From Impatiens glandulifera (Eukaryota; Streptophyta; Magnoliopsida; Ericales; Balsaminaceae): a DNA stretch of 64,000 nucleotides. The stretch is taken from positions 63,327,910 to 63,391,909 of the forward strand of contig NC_061862.1 of assembly GCF_907164915.1 (NCBI RefSeq), read 5' to 3'. Every line of letters starts with the position of its first letter. Position 1 is the stretch's first letter. The notes beneath the pieces are model-generated. The model did not search any database and had not been told where the DNA came from. It worked only from the letters and a program-made list of their open reading frames with translations. Of this stretch, positions 23,517 through 34,055 are shown piece after piece. The position numbers and the translations under genes are program-made.

Positions 23517-25231
23517 TCAAATAACTTTTAACTTTAACGATGAAAGGAGATTGTATTGAAGAGCATGATGAGTATTGTTGTTTCTCATTTTGAATTCTCT
23601 CTTTGTACGAGTCCACTCTGATTTTTTATAAATAATTTTTTCTGAGAAATTGAGGGCTTTTACCTTTGTTATCTTCAACTTCTGTGTTTTTGTTTCCTTT
23701 TCTTTGGCTTTAGTTTCAGACTCCACATCGGTTTTAGAATCTTTTTTATCGACTTTTGAATTCTATATTTCAGCTTTGAAATTCTAGGTGTCTTCCTCTT
23801 GAGTTTCCTCAACAACAACTTGAGGTTCATCTTCCATTTTCATCTTGATCCTTCACATTACATAAAATTTTCTTTTCTTCTTCACCTTAATACCTTTTAC
23901 TTTCTTTCCTTCACCGTTTTCATTTTTCTCAAAATCCTTCTTACTTTCTTCTACAATTGTTTGATCTTTGAGTTTAGCCTCCTCTGTTTCATTTTTTTTC
24001 TTTTCTACTTCCTAAGTTTTCTGCTCTTCTTCTTTAGCTTTATCACATTTATTGTGCAGGAAAGTTTTACAGAAAGTACACCTCTTTAGTTTCTATTTAT
24101 AAGAGATCTCCATGACATTGTGCTTTTATTTTCTGTCAACAACTGTCATTTTCATTGGCATGACACTTCTAGAATGCACTTCAATGCTAATTCTAGCAAA
24201 TGACAAGTGCTCTCCTCCTTCAGTTATTGGGTCCATATATAATGGTGTACCTGCAAAATGACTAATTGCTTCTGCATTGTACATGTGGGCTAGAATGTTC
24301 TAGAGCTTGAACCAAATTTGGGATGTTTTCTTTGGTTTTCTTTGTAGATTCATCTATTCTAACTACTTTTCCAGCTTCATGCAATTTGATCCTATGTAAG
24401 TATGCCATTTCTCCAAAATTTCTCTTAGATTTGAGCCCTTTTTGAATTGCAGGAAGTAGAGATCATGTATATTTGCAGAAACTTTTTCAAGACCTTTTCT
24501 CCCCACTATTTAATTAAAGCTTCTTTGGTAGATGAGAAATATACTCTGTTTTTCCCAATGAAGTTTCCAACCACTACAAACTTCTAGTCTTCAATATATT
24601 TATCCTCTACTTTAGAAGGCAGTTTGAATTCAAAAGGAGAGTTGAGTACCTCTACCTTTGTTTGGATATCCCCCAAGTAGAGTTTTCCTTTGTAGGCATG
24701 ATCTTCAGATTTCTTTTCTGCTTTATTCTTCCATACCTTGTTGACTTTCCATGTTGAATTACTCCTGATAGTGTAGGACTTGGATTTGGGAGCCTTCATC
24801 AACTCTTACATTGTATCAACTAACCATTTAACTATCTTTTCATATTCTTCTTTCTTCAGCAACTTCCAGTCCTAGAGATAAAGAATATTGATTTGGACTG
24901 TTATTTGTTGAGTATTCTCTTTACTGATTGTGATTTCCCCCTTCTTAGGATGTATAATGAGTTTGGTAATCTTGTTTTTAAGACCAAACAGGTTGGCTCT
25001 TTCATTATAACCAACCTTCCATACTCCCTCTTTGTTGCCCTGTTTTCCTGCATTCATATCTACAAAAATTTCTGCAAGATCTGTTGATTTAATATTATTT
25101 TCCTCCTTCTTTTCTTAGATAACTTCATCAACTATCCTCTCAATCTCTTTACCTGCAACGTTCTTAATTTCTCCCAGAATAAACTCTCTTACTTCTTTAG
25201 ATTTATTATTTTTGTTCTTCCCCTTCCCCAT
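23517..25231 (-). pseudogene. DUF4283/zinc-knuckle protein pseudogene, unit 2
   Basis: A near copy of 11175-12898, with the same MGKGKNK start at 25231. It keeps the DUF4283-like segment, GTPLYMDPIT, SFARISIEV and a knuckle reading CTFCKTFLHNKC, then a Lys/Glu-rich C-terminus. It has its own stops (several within the knuckle approach) and a short deletion before the PLYMDPIT motif. Several breaks are not shared with unit 1, so both copies decayed partly after duplication. No LINE ORF2 is present. Confidence 0.75.
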
Positions 25232-26045
25232 GATAGCAGAAATAGAGTAATAGAATAAGTAATTACAGAAACCCTACGAGATGATCACAAATAAACTACA
25301 ATCGAGGGAAAATTCCAGCAGCTCAATGCACAAGAAACCCTAGATTAGAAACACTTAATAGCTGACTTACGACGTAAGACTATATCGTGCCGCAAGTGCC
25401 AATCATGTTGTGACGCATGTGCCTATCCGCCCGTGCTGATTGTGATGTATCACCTGTGCCGATCGCGCTTTCTTTAATTAATGGTGATTCTGATGTTGAT
25501 TTGATGACTTACGACAATAATACCTTTATTTTAGTCCAATAGGGAGGAACGCCTTAACGTTTGCGGCTGTCCTTTTAATTTTTATCTAACTTAATAAGAA
25601 AATATATTAAATTTGGCCCAATAGTTGTCTCAAGAGTCTAGATAGACTTTATTAATAATTTTTTACTAGATTGTACCGGTAACAATTTATTTATTTTTTT
25701 TAAAAAAAGGTCTATGTACATTAAAAATGGAAAAATCGTCTAAGAACAAACACAAATTTTAGATGAAAAAAAAATTAAAATAAAAAAGTATTTTACAGTT
25801 TAAAATCGTAAATTCTCAAAAAAAACAATCAACTTTCCGACAAATTTTACTGACTAAATAAATTATACAAAATGTATACACATAGTGGATGCATATTGTT
25901 TCCAAAATAAAGAAATGGAAGTCAAACTGGTTTATTCGTATGTTTTTTTTAAAAAAAACTATACAGTTATTGTAAAATATAAATCTCTTGCTTAAATATA
26001 AAGTAGCAACCAATAACGTTATTTTGTTCCATGATTAATAGCTCT
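25232..26045. other. DUF4283 leader and AT-rich spacer before MKK3 fragment, unit 2
   Basis: Leader with AAACCCTAGA and degenerate GTGCCGATCGC repeats (25330-25480), then AT-rich sequence homologous in its last part to 52270-52374. No gene. Confidence 0.5.
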
Positions 26046-26763
26046 TTAAACCTTCCTACTTTCTAAATCAATAGCAGATTGATCTTTGAAATTGGGCATG
26101 CCCTCAGCTTGAACTCCATCCCCACAAATGAGAAACTGATTACCAATTATAAATGACCCAGATGCACGGATTGCAATTCCATCTTGCCCATGACCTTTGC
26201 ACTGAAGCTTTTCCACAACATGCTAGCTTCTCTGGAGGTCAATCTCCAGCTAATGTACTCCTTAAATCCGTCAAACTTGGGAAGATCTCATTCGGGCCAC
26301 CATATTCTTTGCCAGCAAAGCTAGTCAAATTAAATTATTGACAATCTTTGTATTAGATCAAGATTTACAAAACCAACATGTTTCCAAACCTCTGCTGCTT
26401 ACCACAAAAACTTAAAAAGCATGGACTTTAAAAAAAAATATACCTGAGAAGTGATTGTTCACTGTACAAGGTCTTCATATACGGCCAGAGACTATCTGGT
26501 CCATTGAAGAGCGAGTAATAATGAATCGTTAGCATCTGGAAAGAAAAAACAATACATAGCATTAGTAGCAAGGTACACACGAAACTTTAAGTGGTATATT
26601 TTTTCTATTTTATTGGTTAGCTCACATAAATTCAATGCAAAGAGAAAAAACTCACATCCGCTAGTTCCTTCATTTTCTGAACAGGATCAACAATGTTCCG
26701 AACAAATGCAGCCAAGTCCATCTCTGTATCCTTGTACTTTGTGATGAAAGGATGCGAAAGAAG
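26046..26763 (-). pseudogene. MKK3: MKK3 3' fragment, last three exons (unit 2)
   Basis: Three exons with canonical GT-AG borders are visible on the minus strand: 26655-26763, 26444-26535 and 26046-26321. The first encodes the end of a kinase domain (LLSHPFITKYKDTEMDLAAF, then a VRNIVDP motif). The other two encode an NTF2-like domain with YSLFNGPDSLWPYMKTLYSE, FAGKEYGGPNEIF and VVEKLQCKGHGQDG-type sequence. A kinase followed by an NTF2-like domain is the arrangement of plant MAP kinase kinase 3. Here a Trp codon became TGA in the GD-x-PPEK motif and 2 bp are missing after EKL. The start and most of the kinase are absent. It is a captured, dead gene fragment flanked by array monomers. Confidence 0.8.
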
Positions 26764-27110
26764 CTGTGTGGTTATACCAAACATCACATTTAAATGTTAT
26801 CCCAGCATGAGCTTATGACTTGAACGATATTATAAATATAAAAAATCAACTCTTGCAAGTAAAACAACTTGGAGGTTTTGTTTGATATACGGCTAGTTAT
26901 TAATATGATAGTAAAATTATTTTTTTATTCTTAGATAGTTCGTAACAACTTTTCAAATAATCAATTATAAATGATGTTTATTTTATTATTGTCACGTTTG
27001 TGATCATTCTTTCTTAAAATGATATATGGTTACATTACATTCCAAAATCATTTAGTTGCTAATTTTGAGTTAAAGTACAATTAATTTAGTTATTATCTGT
27101 TGTAATAATG
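26764..27110. repeat. Array monomers downstream of MKK3 fragment, unit 2
   Basis: Contains ACTAGTTATTAATATGATAG-like and TTTTCAAATAATCAATTATA motifs, so monomers of the 145-160 bp array also flank the MKK3 fragment. Homologous to 53100-53440. The Ty3 element is inserted at its end. Confidence 0.55.
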
Positions 27111-27597
27111 TGTTAAGCTTTAAACTATAACCGAGCCTTTCAAGTTCTTTAATTCAAGAAACGGGTTCTTGGATGATCGGGGCCGATGGTGGAATTCAAT
27201 ACTCAAGCGCAACGGACATAGAATGAGAAAAGAATTCGAGGTTAAGGAGAGAAGAGCCGAAGGTGAGAAGAGAAATACCACTAGATTACACCTAGTAGTC
27301 CAAGAAGGGGGATGAGGGCAGAGAGATAACTTAGAGCACCAAGTTCCAAAATATTCAATTCATGCCCCAAAAAGTGGGGTGGGCATCAGCATTTAAAGAG
27401 GCTGATTTACCCAAAAGTATTCGGTTACAACTACTTCTAACATGACAGAATTCGGTTTCAAGAGAAATAAGAGAGAAAGGAAACAAAACAGAATTATTCC
27501 ATAAAAAAACATAAACTGGCCCATATGCACACTTGGGCCGAGAGACAGGTGCATAAAATATTGTAGGACCGAGGTTTTTGATGAGCAGACCATAACA
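27111..27597 (-). repeat. 3' LTR of Ty3 element
   Basis: Starts TGTTAAGCTTTAAAC and ends ATAACA. It is nearly identical by eye to 29682-30168, implying fairly recent insertion. Confidence 0.9.
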
Positions 27598-27655
27598 TAA
27601 TCTCCCCCTTCGAGGTTCGTCGCCCTCGACGAAAAGAACGTGGACTGGTCAGCCT

Positions 27656-28081
27656 CTAATACGCATCTTCAACTTCAAAACTATTGCTTCGGTCGGGCTT
27701 CAGAATATTCAGCAAGCTTCGCCGCATAGGACCGGTCATCTTAAAAATCTTTCGGCAGAATCGTTTCAGTAGTGGAGCTGGTCGGGTCCTCGCCATTCCG
27801 CCCATGTCTGGAATTTCTGTGCACCCAACATTGAGTTTTTCATTGATTAGAGCTGACCTTTGTTGCTGCAATGTCTCCAGCGCCTGGTGTAAAAATAATT
27901 TCTTCCAACTTCGATTAAACTCCATACTTAGCTCAAAAATCCAGGCCAAGTCTTTTTCCCGAACCAGCATAACAGCAGCATCGAAGGAGCCATAGCTTCT
28001 AATTAGATCGTTAGGAATATCTTCCAAGATCATTGTCGCGAGGGAAATAGTTTGGCCTTCGGGCTTACTCTTTATTTGCAT
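27656..28081 (-). CDS. C-terminal open frame of Ty3 element, unknown function
   Basis: A 141-codon open frame on the minus strand at the 3' end of the element interior, just before the polypurine tract. It is in the position of the pol C-terminus but shows no chromodomain or integrase motif I can recognise. It is predicted mixed helical, with a KKLFLHQALETLQQQR segment that may form a coiled coil. It may be the relic of the polyprotein end left after a large internal deletion, or an unrelated sequence. No function assigned. Confidence 0.4.
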   Translation of the reverse strand: MQIKSKPEGQTISLATMILEDIPNDLIRSYGSFDAAVMLVREKDLAWIFELSMEFNRSWKKLFLHQALETLQQQRSALINEKLNVGCTEIPDMGGMARTRPAPLLKRFCRKIFKMTGPMRRSLLNILKPDRSNSFEVEDAY

Positions 28082-28183
28082 TTTGGCAGCAACATTATAT
28101 TCATCCTAGGTCTTTTCCATCCGGTTTCCATGTATCAAACTGGTCTGCGACCGAGGAATCCCCTTTTGGACCGTGGTTCTGTC

Positions 28184-28546
28184 TTACTTCTCATAGGATA
28201 GGGTCAACTTTTCAAAGTCCCAAGAAGACGGGCCTAGAGTAATCAACCATTCAATTCCCAACACAATATCATATTCGTCCATGGAAATTACCTTCATTTC
28301 TGTTTGGTATTCATTGACTTCCATCGACCACTTCAAGTCCTTGCAAACACTAGAGCATAACACATTAGACCCGTCGACCACTCTAACTGATTGCACCCGG
28401 GTTGCTATGCTTTTGTGGTCTATTTTCTCCAAAATCCTACTATTGATAAAATTGTGGGTGTTGCCTGTATCGATCAAGATCACTACCGGTAGGTTCCCAA
28501 TTTTACCAAGAATCTGGAGCGTTTGAAAAGCTTTAGACCCGGTCAA
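28184..28546 (-). pseudogene. Ty3 aspartic protease domain
   Basis: The frame encodes a retropepsin-like domain of the plant gag-asp_protease type, with catalytic LIDTGNTHNFI at about residues 24-34 and the later hydrophobic-Gly flap region (DIVLGIEWL). The active-site Asp-Thr-Gly is intact. It is cut off from gag by stops: the zinc knuckle just upstream (near 28690) reads CYSC-x2-K then a TGA in place of a Trp, followed by HRCKSKLF. The frame ends at 28184 where a polymerase should follow. It would be translated only with readthrough of the stops. Confidence 0.75.
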
Positions 28547-28965
28547 GGCATGTAAGGATATGGCTGGTTCATCCCTTGGCCGAGCAATGAAGGTAGATCA
28601 TCCAAAATAGGTTCTTGGTCGGGTTCTTGGTTTTCTTGATTGGCCGAAACCATGAATAACTTTGATTTACACCTATGGTTTGGTTGTCATTTTTCATTGC
28701 AAGAGTAGCATAGGCCCTTCTTTCTCTTTTCATCCATTGAGGCTGGGTCTAATTGCTTAACATGGCCCTAGCTTGCATTTGAAGTGGACCCATATGATGA
28801 ATTCTTGATGTCGGAATTGGTGCTCGGCCCGGCTGTGGTTATATTGGATGGCGTGGGCAGCAACGGTGCTTCAGTGTTGTAAAAGTTACCACTGCTCATT
28901 AAGGACCGATATGTCGCTTCTTAGACTTTAGCCATGGCCATGGCTTCGTTTAAAGAATTCGGGAA

Positions 28966-29652
28966 TCACAACCTGATGCAGTTCGCAATCTCTTCCCTTA
29001 GACCGGACAAGTAGCAATCTATGACGTAGTCCCATGGCATATGTAATAACTTTTGAGAGATCGACATGTACCGGAGATTATATTCTTGAACCGACCCAAC
29101 CTGTTTTAAATTCATCAGATGTCTCATTGGTGTGTCATGTATAGAGGGCCCGAATTGAGTCATAAGGTCTCTCTTGAACATGTCCCAAGATAAGGCCTCC
29201 ATATGATTTCGGTTTTGAAGATATGACCCGTACCACATTCTTGCTTCGCCAGAAAAGTGAATGGTGGCAATTTTTAATTTAGTGACATCCTTAGTTTTTT
29301 CCACCCTGAAAAATTGTTCAGCAGATATTAGCCAGCCCTCGACATCCGACCCATCAAACCGAGGAAAATCGACCTTGGTTAGCCGATTAGGAGGAGCATA
29401 GTGTTGGTCGCGGTTCTGGCCAGGGTGTTGGGGCCTAAATGGTGAAGGACCGTGGCAAGAATTATCATCATAGGGTCTGTGGCGGGGTTCTTGCACATTT
29501 CCAGATACCCCGCTCTCAAAGGCTGCCATACGTTCTTCAGCCGCATCAAATCTTCTGTCTATGGCAGCTTGCATCACAGCTGTTTGTTGGGATAGGTTTT
29601 CAATAAGGGCCTTGAGCGCATCCATTTCTGATTGCTGCCGAGTTTTTACCAT
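28966..29652 (-). CDS. Ty3 gag (Retrotrans_gag), 228 codons open
   Basis: ATG at 29652, 15-20 bp after the primer binding site, starts MVKTRQQSEMDALKALIENL. The N-terminal 50 residues are likely coiled coil. A Pro/Arg/His-rich linker follows, then the Retrotrans_gag core from about residue 90 (VDFPRFDGSDVEGWL, ARMWYGSYL, WDMFKRDLMTQFG, QEYNLRYMSIS, YLSGLREEI). The stop at 28966 is premature. In the same frame beyond it the family continues (SLNEAMAMAKV) to the zinc knuckle. Role: capsid protein of the retrotransposon particle. Classification as a chromovirus/Tekay-like lineage is a guess from gag style. Confidence 0.8.
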   Translation of the reverse strand: MVKTRQQSEMDALKALIENLSQQTAVMQAAIDRRFDAAEERMAAFESGVSGNVQEPRHRPYDDNSCHGPSPFRPQHPGQNRDQHYAPPNRLTKVDFPRFDGSDVEGWLISAEQFFRVEKTKDVTKLKIATIHFSGEARMWYGSYLQNRNHMEALSWDMFKRDLMTQFGPSIHDTPMRHLMNLKQVGSVQEYNLRYMSISQKLLHMPWDYVIDCYLSGLREEIANCIRL

Positions 29653-29666
29653 GTTGAGAATCGGTC

Positions 29667-29679
29667 AGCTCTGATACCA
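29667..29679 (-). promoter_or_regulatory. Primer binding site of Ty3 element
   Basis: TGGTATCAGAGCT on the minus strand, two bases after the LTR end. It is complementary to the 3' end of plant initiator Met-tRNA. Confidence 0.85.
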
Positions 29680-29681
29680 AT

Positions 29682-30168
29682 TGTTAAGCTTTAAACTATA
29701 ACTGAGCCTTTTGAGTTCTTTAATTCAAGAAACGGGTTCTTGATGATCGGGGCCGATGGTGGAATTCAATACTCAAGCGCAGCGAACATAGAATGAGAAG
29801 AGAATTTGAGGTTAAGGAGAGAAGAGCCGAATGTGTGAAGAGAAATACCACTAGATTACACCTAGTAGTCCAAGAAGGGGGATGAGGGCCGAGAGATAAC
29901 TTAGAGCACCAAGTTCCAAAATATTCAATTCATGTCCCCAAAAAGTGGGGTGGGCATCAGCATTTAAAGAGGCTGGTTTACCCAAAAGTATTCGGTTACA
30001 ACTACTTCTAACATAACAGAATTCGGTTTCAAGAGAAATAAGAGAGAAATGAAACAAAATAGAATTATTCCATAAAAAAACATAAACTGGCCCATATGCA
30101 CACTTGGGCCGAGAGACGGGTGCATAAACTATTTTAGGACCAAGGTTTTTGATGAGCAGACTGTAACA
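29682..30168 (-). repeat. 5' LTR of Ty3 element
   Basis: 487 bp, TG...CA, in direct orientation to 27111-27597. It is followed on the right by a 44 bp spacer and an inverted copy of itself. Confidence 0.9.
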
Positions 30169-30212
30169 TATTTCAACCGGTCTTATAGACCGTAACATAT
30201 TTCGATGGAAGG

Positions 30213-30698
30213 TGTTACAGTATGCTCATCAAAAATATCGGTCCTAAAATATTTTATGCACCCGCCTCTCGGCCCAAGTGTGCATATGGGCCAGTTTATG
30301 TTTTTTAATGGAATAATTCTGTTTTGTTTCCTTTCTCTCTTATTTCTTTTAAAACCGAATTCTGTTATGTTAGAAGTAGTTGTAACTTAATACATTTGGG
30401 TAAACCAGTCTCTTTAAATGCTGATGTCCACCCCACTTTTTGGGGCATGAATTGAATATTTTGGAACTTGGTGCTCTAAGTTATCTCTCGGCCCTCATCC
30501 CCCTTCTTGGACTACTAGGTGTAATCTAGTGGTATTTCTCTTCTCACCTTCGACTCTTCTCTCCTTAACCTCAAATTCTCTTCTCATTCCATGTCCGTTG
30601 CGCTTGAGTATTGAATTCCACCATTGGCCCCGATCATCAAGAACCCGTTTCTTCAATTAAAGAACTCAAAAGGCTTGGTTATAGTTTAAAGCTTACCA
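30213..30698 (+). repeat. Extra, inverted Ty3 LTR
   Basis: About 486 bp reading as the reverse complement of the neighbouring LTR (starts TGTTACAGTATGCTCATC, ends AAAGCTTACCA with CA mutated from AACA). Together with 29682-30168 it forms a nearly 1 kb inverted repeat around a 44 bp spacer that itself contains the small hairpin CGGTCTTATAGACCG. No interior sequence follows, so it is a solo LTR or a rearranged end. Confidence 0.9.
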
Positions 30699-30739
30699 TG
30701 AAATACATAATTGACCAACAAATTGATGCAACTTTATAC

Positions 30740-31385
30740 TTACATACATATATTTTATTTAAGCTTATTTATTTTAAATGATGATTTTATTATTTTTTTT
30801 TTAAATTAAGATCAGAGTGTATTTGTTAGTTTCATTTGATAATTGGTACATTAATTTACAGAATATGATTCATTTAAAAAAAATAATAATCTAAATTATA
30901 GTGTGAATTATAATATATATTATTTTATAAATAAATTAAATTTCTTTTTAAAAATTATATATTAAATAATAATCTAAATTATAGTGTGATTTATAATAAT
31001 AATTTATTTTATAACTAATTAAATTAATTTATGTTTAATAAATTAAAATAAATAATCTAAATTATAGTGTGATTCATTTATATAACTTGTTAAATTAATT
31101 TAAGTTTAATAAACTAAAATAAATAATCTAAATTAGAATATGATTAATTTTTTTAAATAATAGTCTAAATTATAGTGTGATTTATAATATATTATATTAT
31201 AAATTTATTTATTTTTTTGAAAATCATATATTAAACAATAATCTATAAATTATATTGTAATTTATAATAATAATTTATTTTATAACTTATTAAATTAATT
31301 TAAGTTTAATAAATTAATTAATAATTATATTATATAATTTTTACAAATAATATATATATATTTATATATAAATAATTAACATGAG
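30740..31385. repeat. TAGTGTGATT tandem block, unit 2
   Basis: Same block as 15165-15730 and 53670-54240, with several ATTATAGTGTGATT motifs about 80-105 bp apart. Non-coding. Confidence 0.6.
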
Positions 31386-31737
31386 TGTACAGTAGGGCAG
31401 CAAATGAGTCAAGTCGCTCGTGAGCTGCTCGCGAGCCGTTTGTCAAAGTTCGGCTTAAGCTTGACTTTGATCGAGTTCGAGCCGAGCTCGAACCGGATCG
31501 TTTAATATTCGAGCTCATATAATGCTTACTCGTATGGCTTGTCGAGTTTTTTCGAGCCTGATAATATATAATATATTTATTTATTTAATATATATAAGAA
31601 ACTTAAAATTTAAAACAATTTTGTTCTTTTCTCTTTATTTTCAAAACTCATATAAAAACCATAATCCACATTATTATATTCTATTGTCATAATACAAACC
31701 CTAATTTTTAATATATCAATCATAAGTGACTTTTATC

Positions 31738-31880
31738 TCTTTTTCTTCTTCTTTATTCCTTCTTCACCATTTCTTCTTCTTCCTCTATCTTCACCGTTTC
31801 TTCTTCTTCCTCCGTCTTCACCATTTCTTCTTCCTTCTTCACCATTTCTTCTTCTTTCGTCTTCATCATTACTTTCACTC
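31738..31880. repeat. CTT/TCTTCACC-rich low-complexity repeat
   Basis: About five imperfect copies of a TCTTCACCATTTCTTCTTCT-type unit inside the left arm of the TIR element. No coding support. Confidence 0.6.
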
Positions 31881-32159
31881 GTTTATAATAGGTTAATACA
31901 TTTTTTTATGTTATCTCTCATCTACATTATTTCTCTCATTCATTCACAAGAAACCTAAAGGTAAATTAAAATATATTTTCATTTATACTATAGCTATTGC
32001 TCGTACTTTTAATTAACCTTGACTTTTTATTGTATAATGAGAAATAATGAGAAATTTGTGCTTATATAGATCGTTCATAGATTTATATGGAAAACACTAT
32101 TATATACATTAATAGTTTAGATCTATATAGACAAATATATTTAATATATATTGATCATA

Positions 32160-32400
32160 GATTTATATAAAAAATACTATTATATAATTATATATAATAT
32201 TGAAAGAGATAAAAAAATATTAATATATTATATATAATAAAAGATAAAAAAATGTTATTAAATATTTTGTATATATTATGAAGAGATAAAAAAATATTAA
32301 TATATTATATATAATAAAAGATAAAAAATGTTATTAAATATTTTATATATATTATGAAGAGATAAAAAAGGTTAGTACATATTTTATATAATATGTTGAG
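32160..32400. repeat. AT-rich tandem repeat, about 75-85 bp unit
   Basis: Two to three copies of a unit containing GAGATAAAAAAATATTAATA and AAAAGATAAAAAAATGTTAT, immediately left of element D. Confidence 0.6.
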
Positions 32401-32410
32401 AAAAAAAATG

Positions 32411-34010
32411 TGTCGGGTCAAATTATTTTGACTAAGTGTTGAAATAGCTTGACTATTGTAATTTTGATGATGAATGGATTATTTATGCGTCTAATTGATT
32501 TTAATGCACGTGTATCGAAATCAGTCTTTTTTTACTTGGTTCTAATGAGGTTCGTTAGACCGATTTGGTTTTAGATGCATGGAATTAGACGTGTAGTCGA
32601 ACTGGAGAGAGTTAGACGTGTAATCTAACTCGTGGAGTTAGACGTGCAGTCTAATGAACTCGTAATTAGACGTGCAATCTAATTCGTGGAGTTAGACGTG
32701 CAGTCAAATGAACTCGTAATTAGACGTGAAGTCTAACTCGTGGAGTCTAATGAACTCATAATTAGACGTGCAGTCTAACTCGTGGATTAGACGTGTAGTA
32801 TAATGAACTCGTAATTAGACGTGTAGTCTAATGGACTCGTAATTAGACGTGCAATCTAACTCGTAGAGTTAGACGTGTAGTCTAAATGGAAAGAGAAAGT
32901 TAGACGTGCATTCTAACTCATTCAGATTAGTCTGAAGTGGAACCGTAATTTGACGTGCAGTCTAACTCGTGGAGTTAGACGTGCAGTCTAATGGAATGTG
33001 ATAGTTAGACGTGCAGCCTAACTCCTTCAGATTAGTTTGAAGTGATTGTAATTAGATGTGAAGTCTAATCTCATTACACTAGGTGGTCTAATGGATTCTA
33101 TTGTTAGACGAGGATATTTGATTTCATTAGACGAGGTCGTCTAACTGAAATACGTCTAATGCCTTGCTTAAGTTGTTACTTGAAGCTAGCACCCTCCTAC
33201 TCACGTGCTCTAGCTGTGCGCTACTCCTGCTCCACTTTCTAGTAAAGATCAGTATGACAACCATCTGCAACCAATTAACCAATGCCACGTAAGCGAATAT
33301 CCTTCACAGTATTTGTTTTGCAGGTACATTTCTGAAGAATATTCTCCGCACAACCTGTTGTGTACGGCCACGATCCTTGTATTCAGAGTCTGTTGTGTAC
33401 TATGGAGGCGTTCCAATTGAAGCTGTCCACGTGTCATTATGAAGATTCGACCGTTGGTACATGTTCATATTTAAAGATTCTAAAGGACAACAAAAGAACT
33501 GTCCCTCTTGCTTACTGGAATTATAGAGAGTGAAATTAATTGATCTATTTTGTCGAAACTGTTAGCTGCTTTCTTGCTTTACTGTGTGTTAATCAAGAGA
33601 GATTTAGAATCAAAGCATCATTTTAGCTGAGTGATATTCTTCATCATATTGTAAGTTGAACAGAGTCTGTTATGTTCAATAGTGAACTATTCGTGCAAAC
33701 TGTATTTGATTCAAAGAATTTTATAGTGAATCCTTCCGGTGGTTGGAAGAAGGGGTGACGTAGGAGAGTTTGCTCCGAACATCCATAAACAAACTGATGT
33801 GTTGTTACTTTCTGTCATCTTCTCATTCTTGATCCTAAGTTTCAAACCTAAGTAAACATTTCCGCACTTGATTCCATTACAAGTGTTTGCAAGGGTTTGC
33901 GTAAAATAGAATGTTAATTAAATCTCTAACAAGATTTATTTCAAACCGTTTTTCATAAGCCTTCATCAATCGCCAGACCCCCGTCTCTATTGATTAAGCC
34001 GATTCTATCA
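32411..34010 (+). repeat. 5' LTR of element D with palindromic motif array
   Basis: Between about 32580 and 33170 the LTR holds at least 14 exact TTAGACGTG sites plus variants. Most belong to a palindrome-like TTAGACGTGCAGTCTAA unit (6 bp arms, 5 bp centre), spaced roughly 25-30 bp. The matching array in the 3' LTR lies at about 39890-40430. Its position in the first part of the LTR fits a U3 regulatory region. Confidence 0.9.
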
Positions 34011-34012
34011 AT

Positions 34013-34024
34013 TGGTATCAGAGC
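34013..34024 (+). promoter_or_regulatory. Primer binding site of element D
   Basis: TGGTATCAGAGC two bases after the 5' LTR end, complementary to initiator Met-tRNA. Confidence 0.9.
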
Positions 34025-34055
34025 TCTATTTCTGTTCTCAAGTTTTTCCTGAAGA

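Larger units (their letters stand above)
27111..30168 (-). mobile_element. Ty3-type LTR retrotransposon, gag and protease only
   Basis: Two direct LTRs of 487 bp each (27111-27597 and 29682-30168), both TG...CA, flank a 2.1 kb interior. A primer binding site TGGTATCAGAGCT (minus strand, 29667-29679) and a polypurine tract AAGGGGGAGAT (minus strand, 27598-27608) sit at the proper places. The interior encodes only gag and an aspartic protease plus a short unknown C-terminal frame. Reverse transcriptase, RNase H and integrase are absent, so mobility would have needed another element. The left flank is macro-unit sequence. The right side runs into an inverted extra LTR. Confidence 0.9.

Noticed and set aside
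27684..27995. Plus-strand open frame within the Ty3 element
   Set aside because: Opposite strand of the element's own C-terminal frame and no supporting motif.
32580..33170. Regularly spaced palindromic repeats resembling a CRISPR array
   Set aside because: They lie inside a plant retrotransposon LTR, spacers are themselves repeated, spacing varies, and no cas genes exist in this eukaryotic context.
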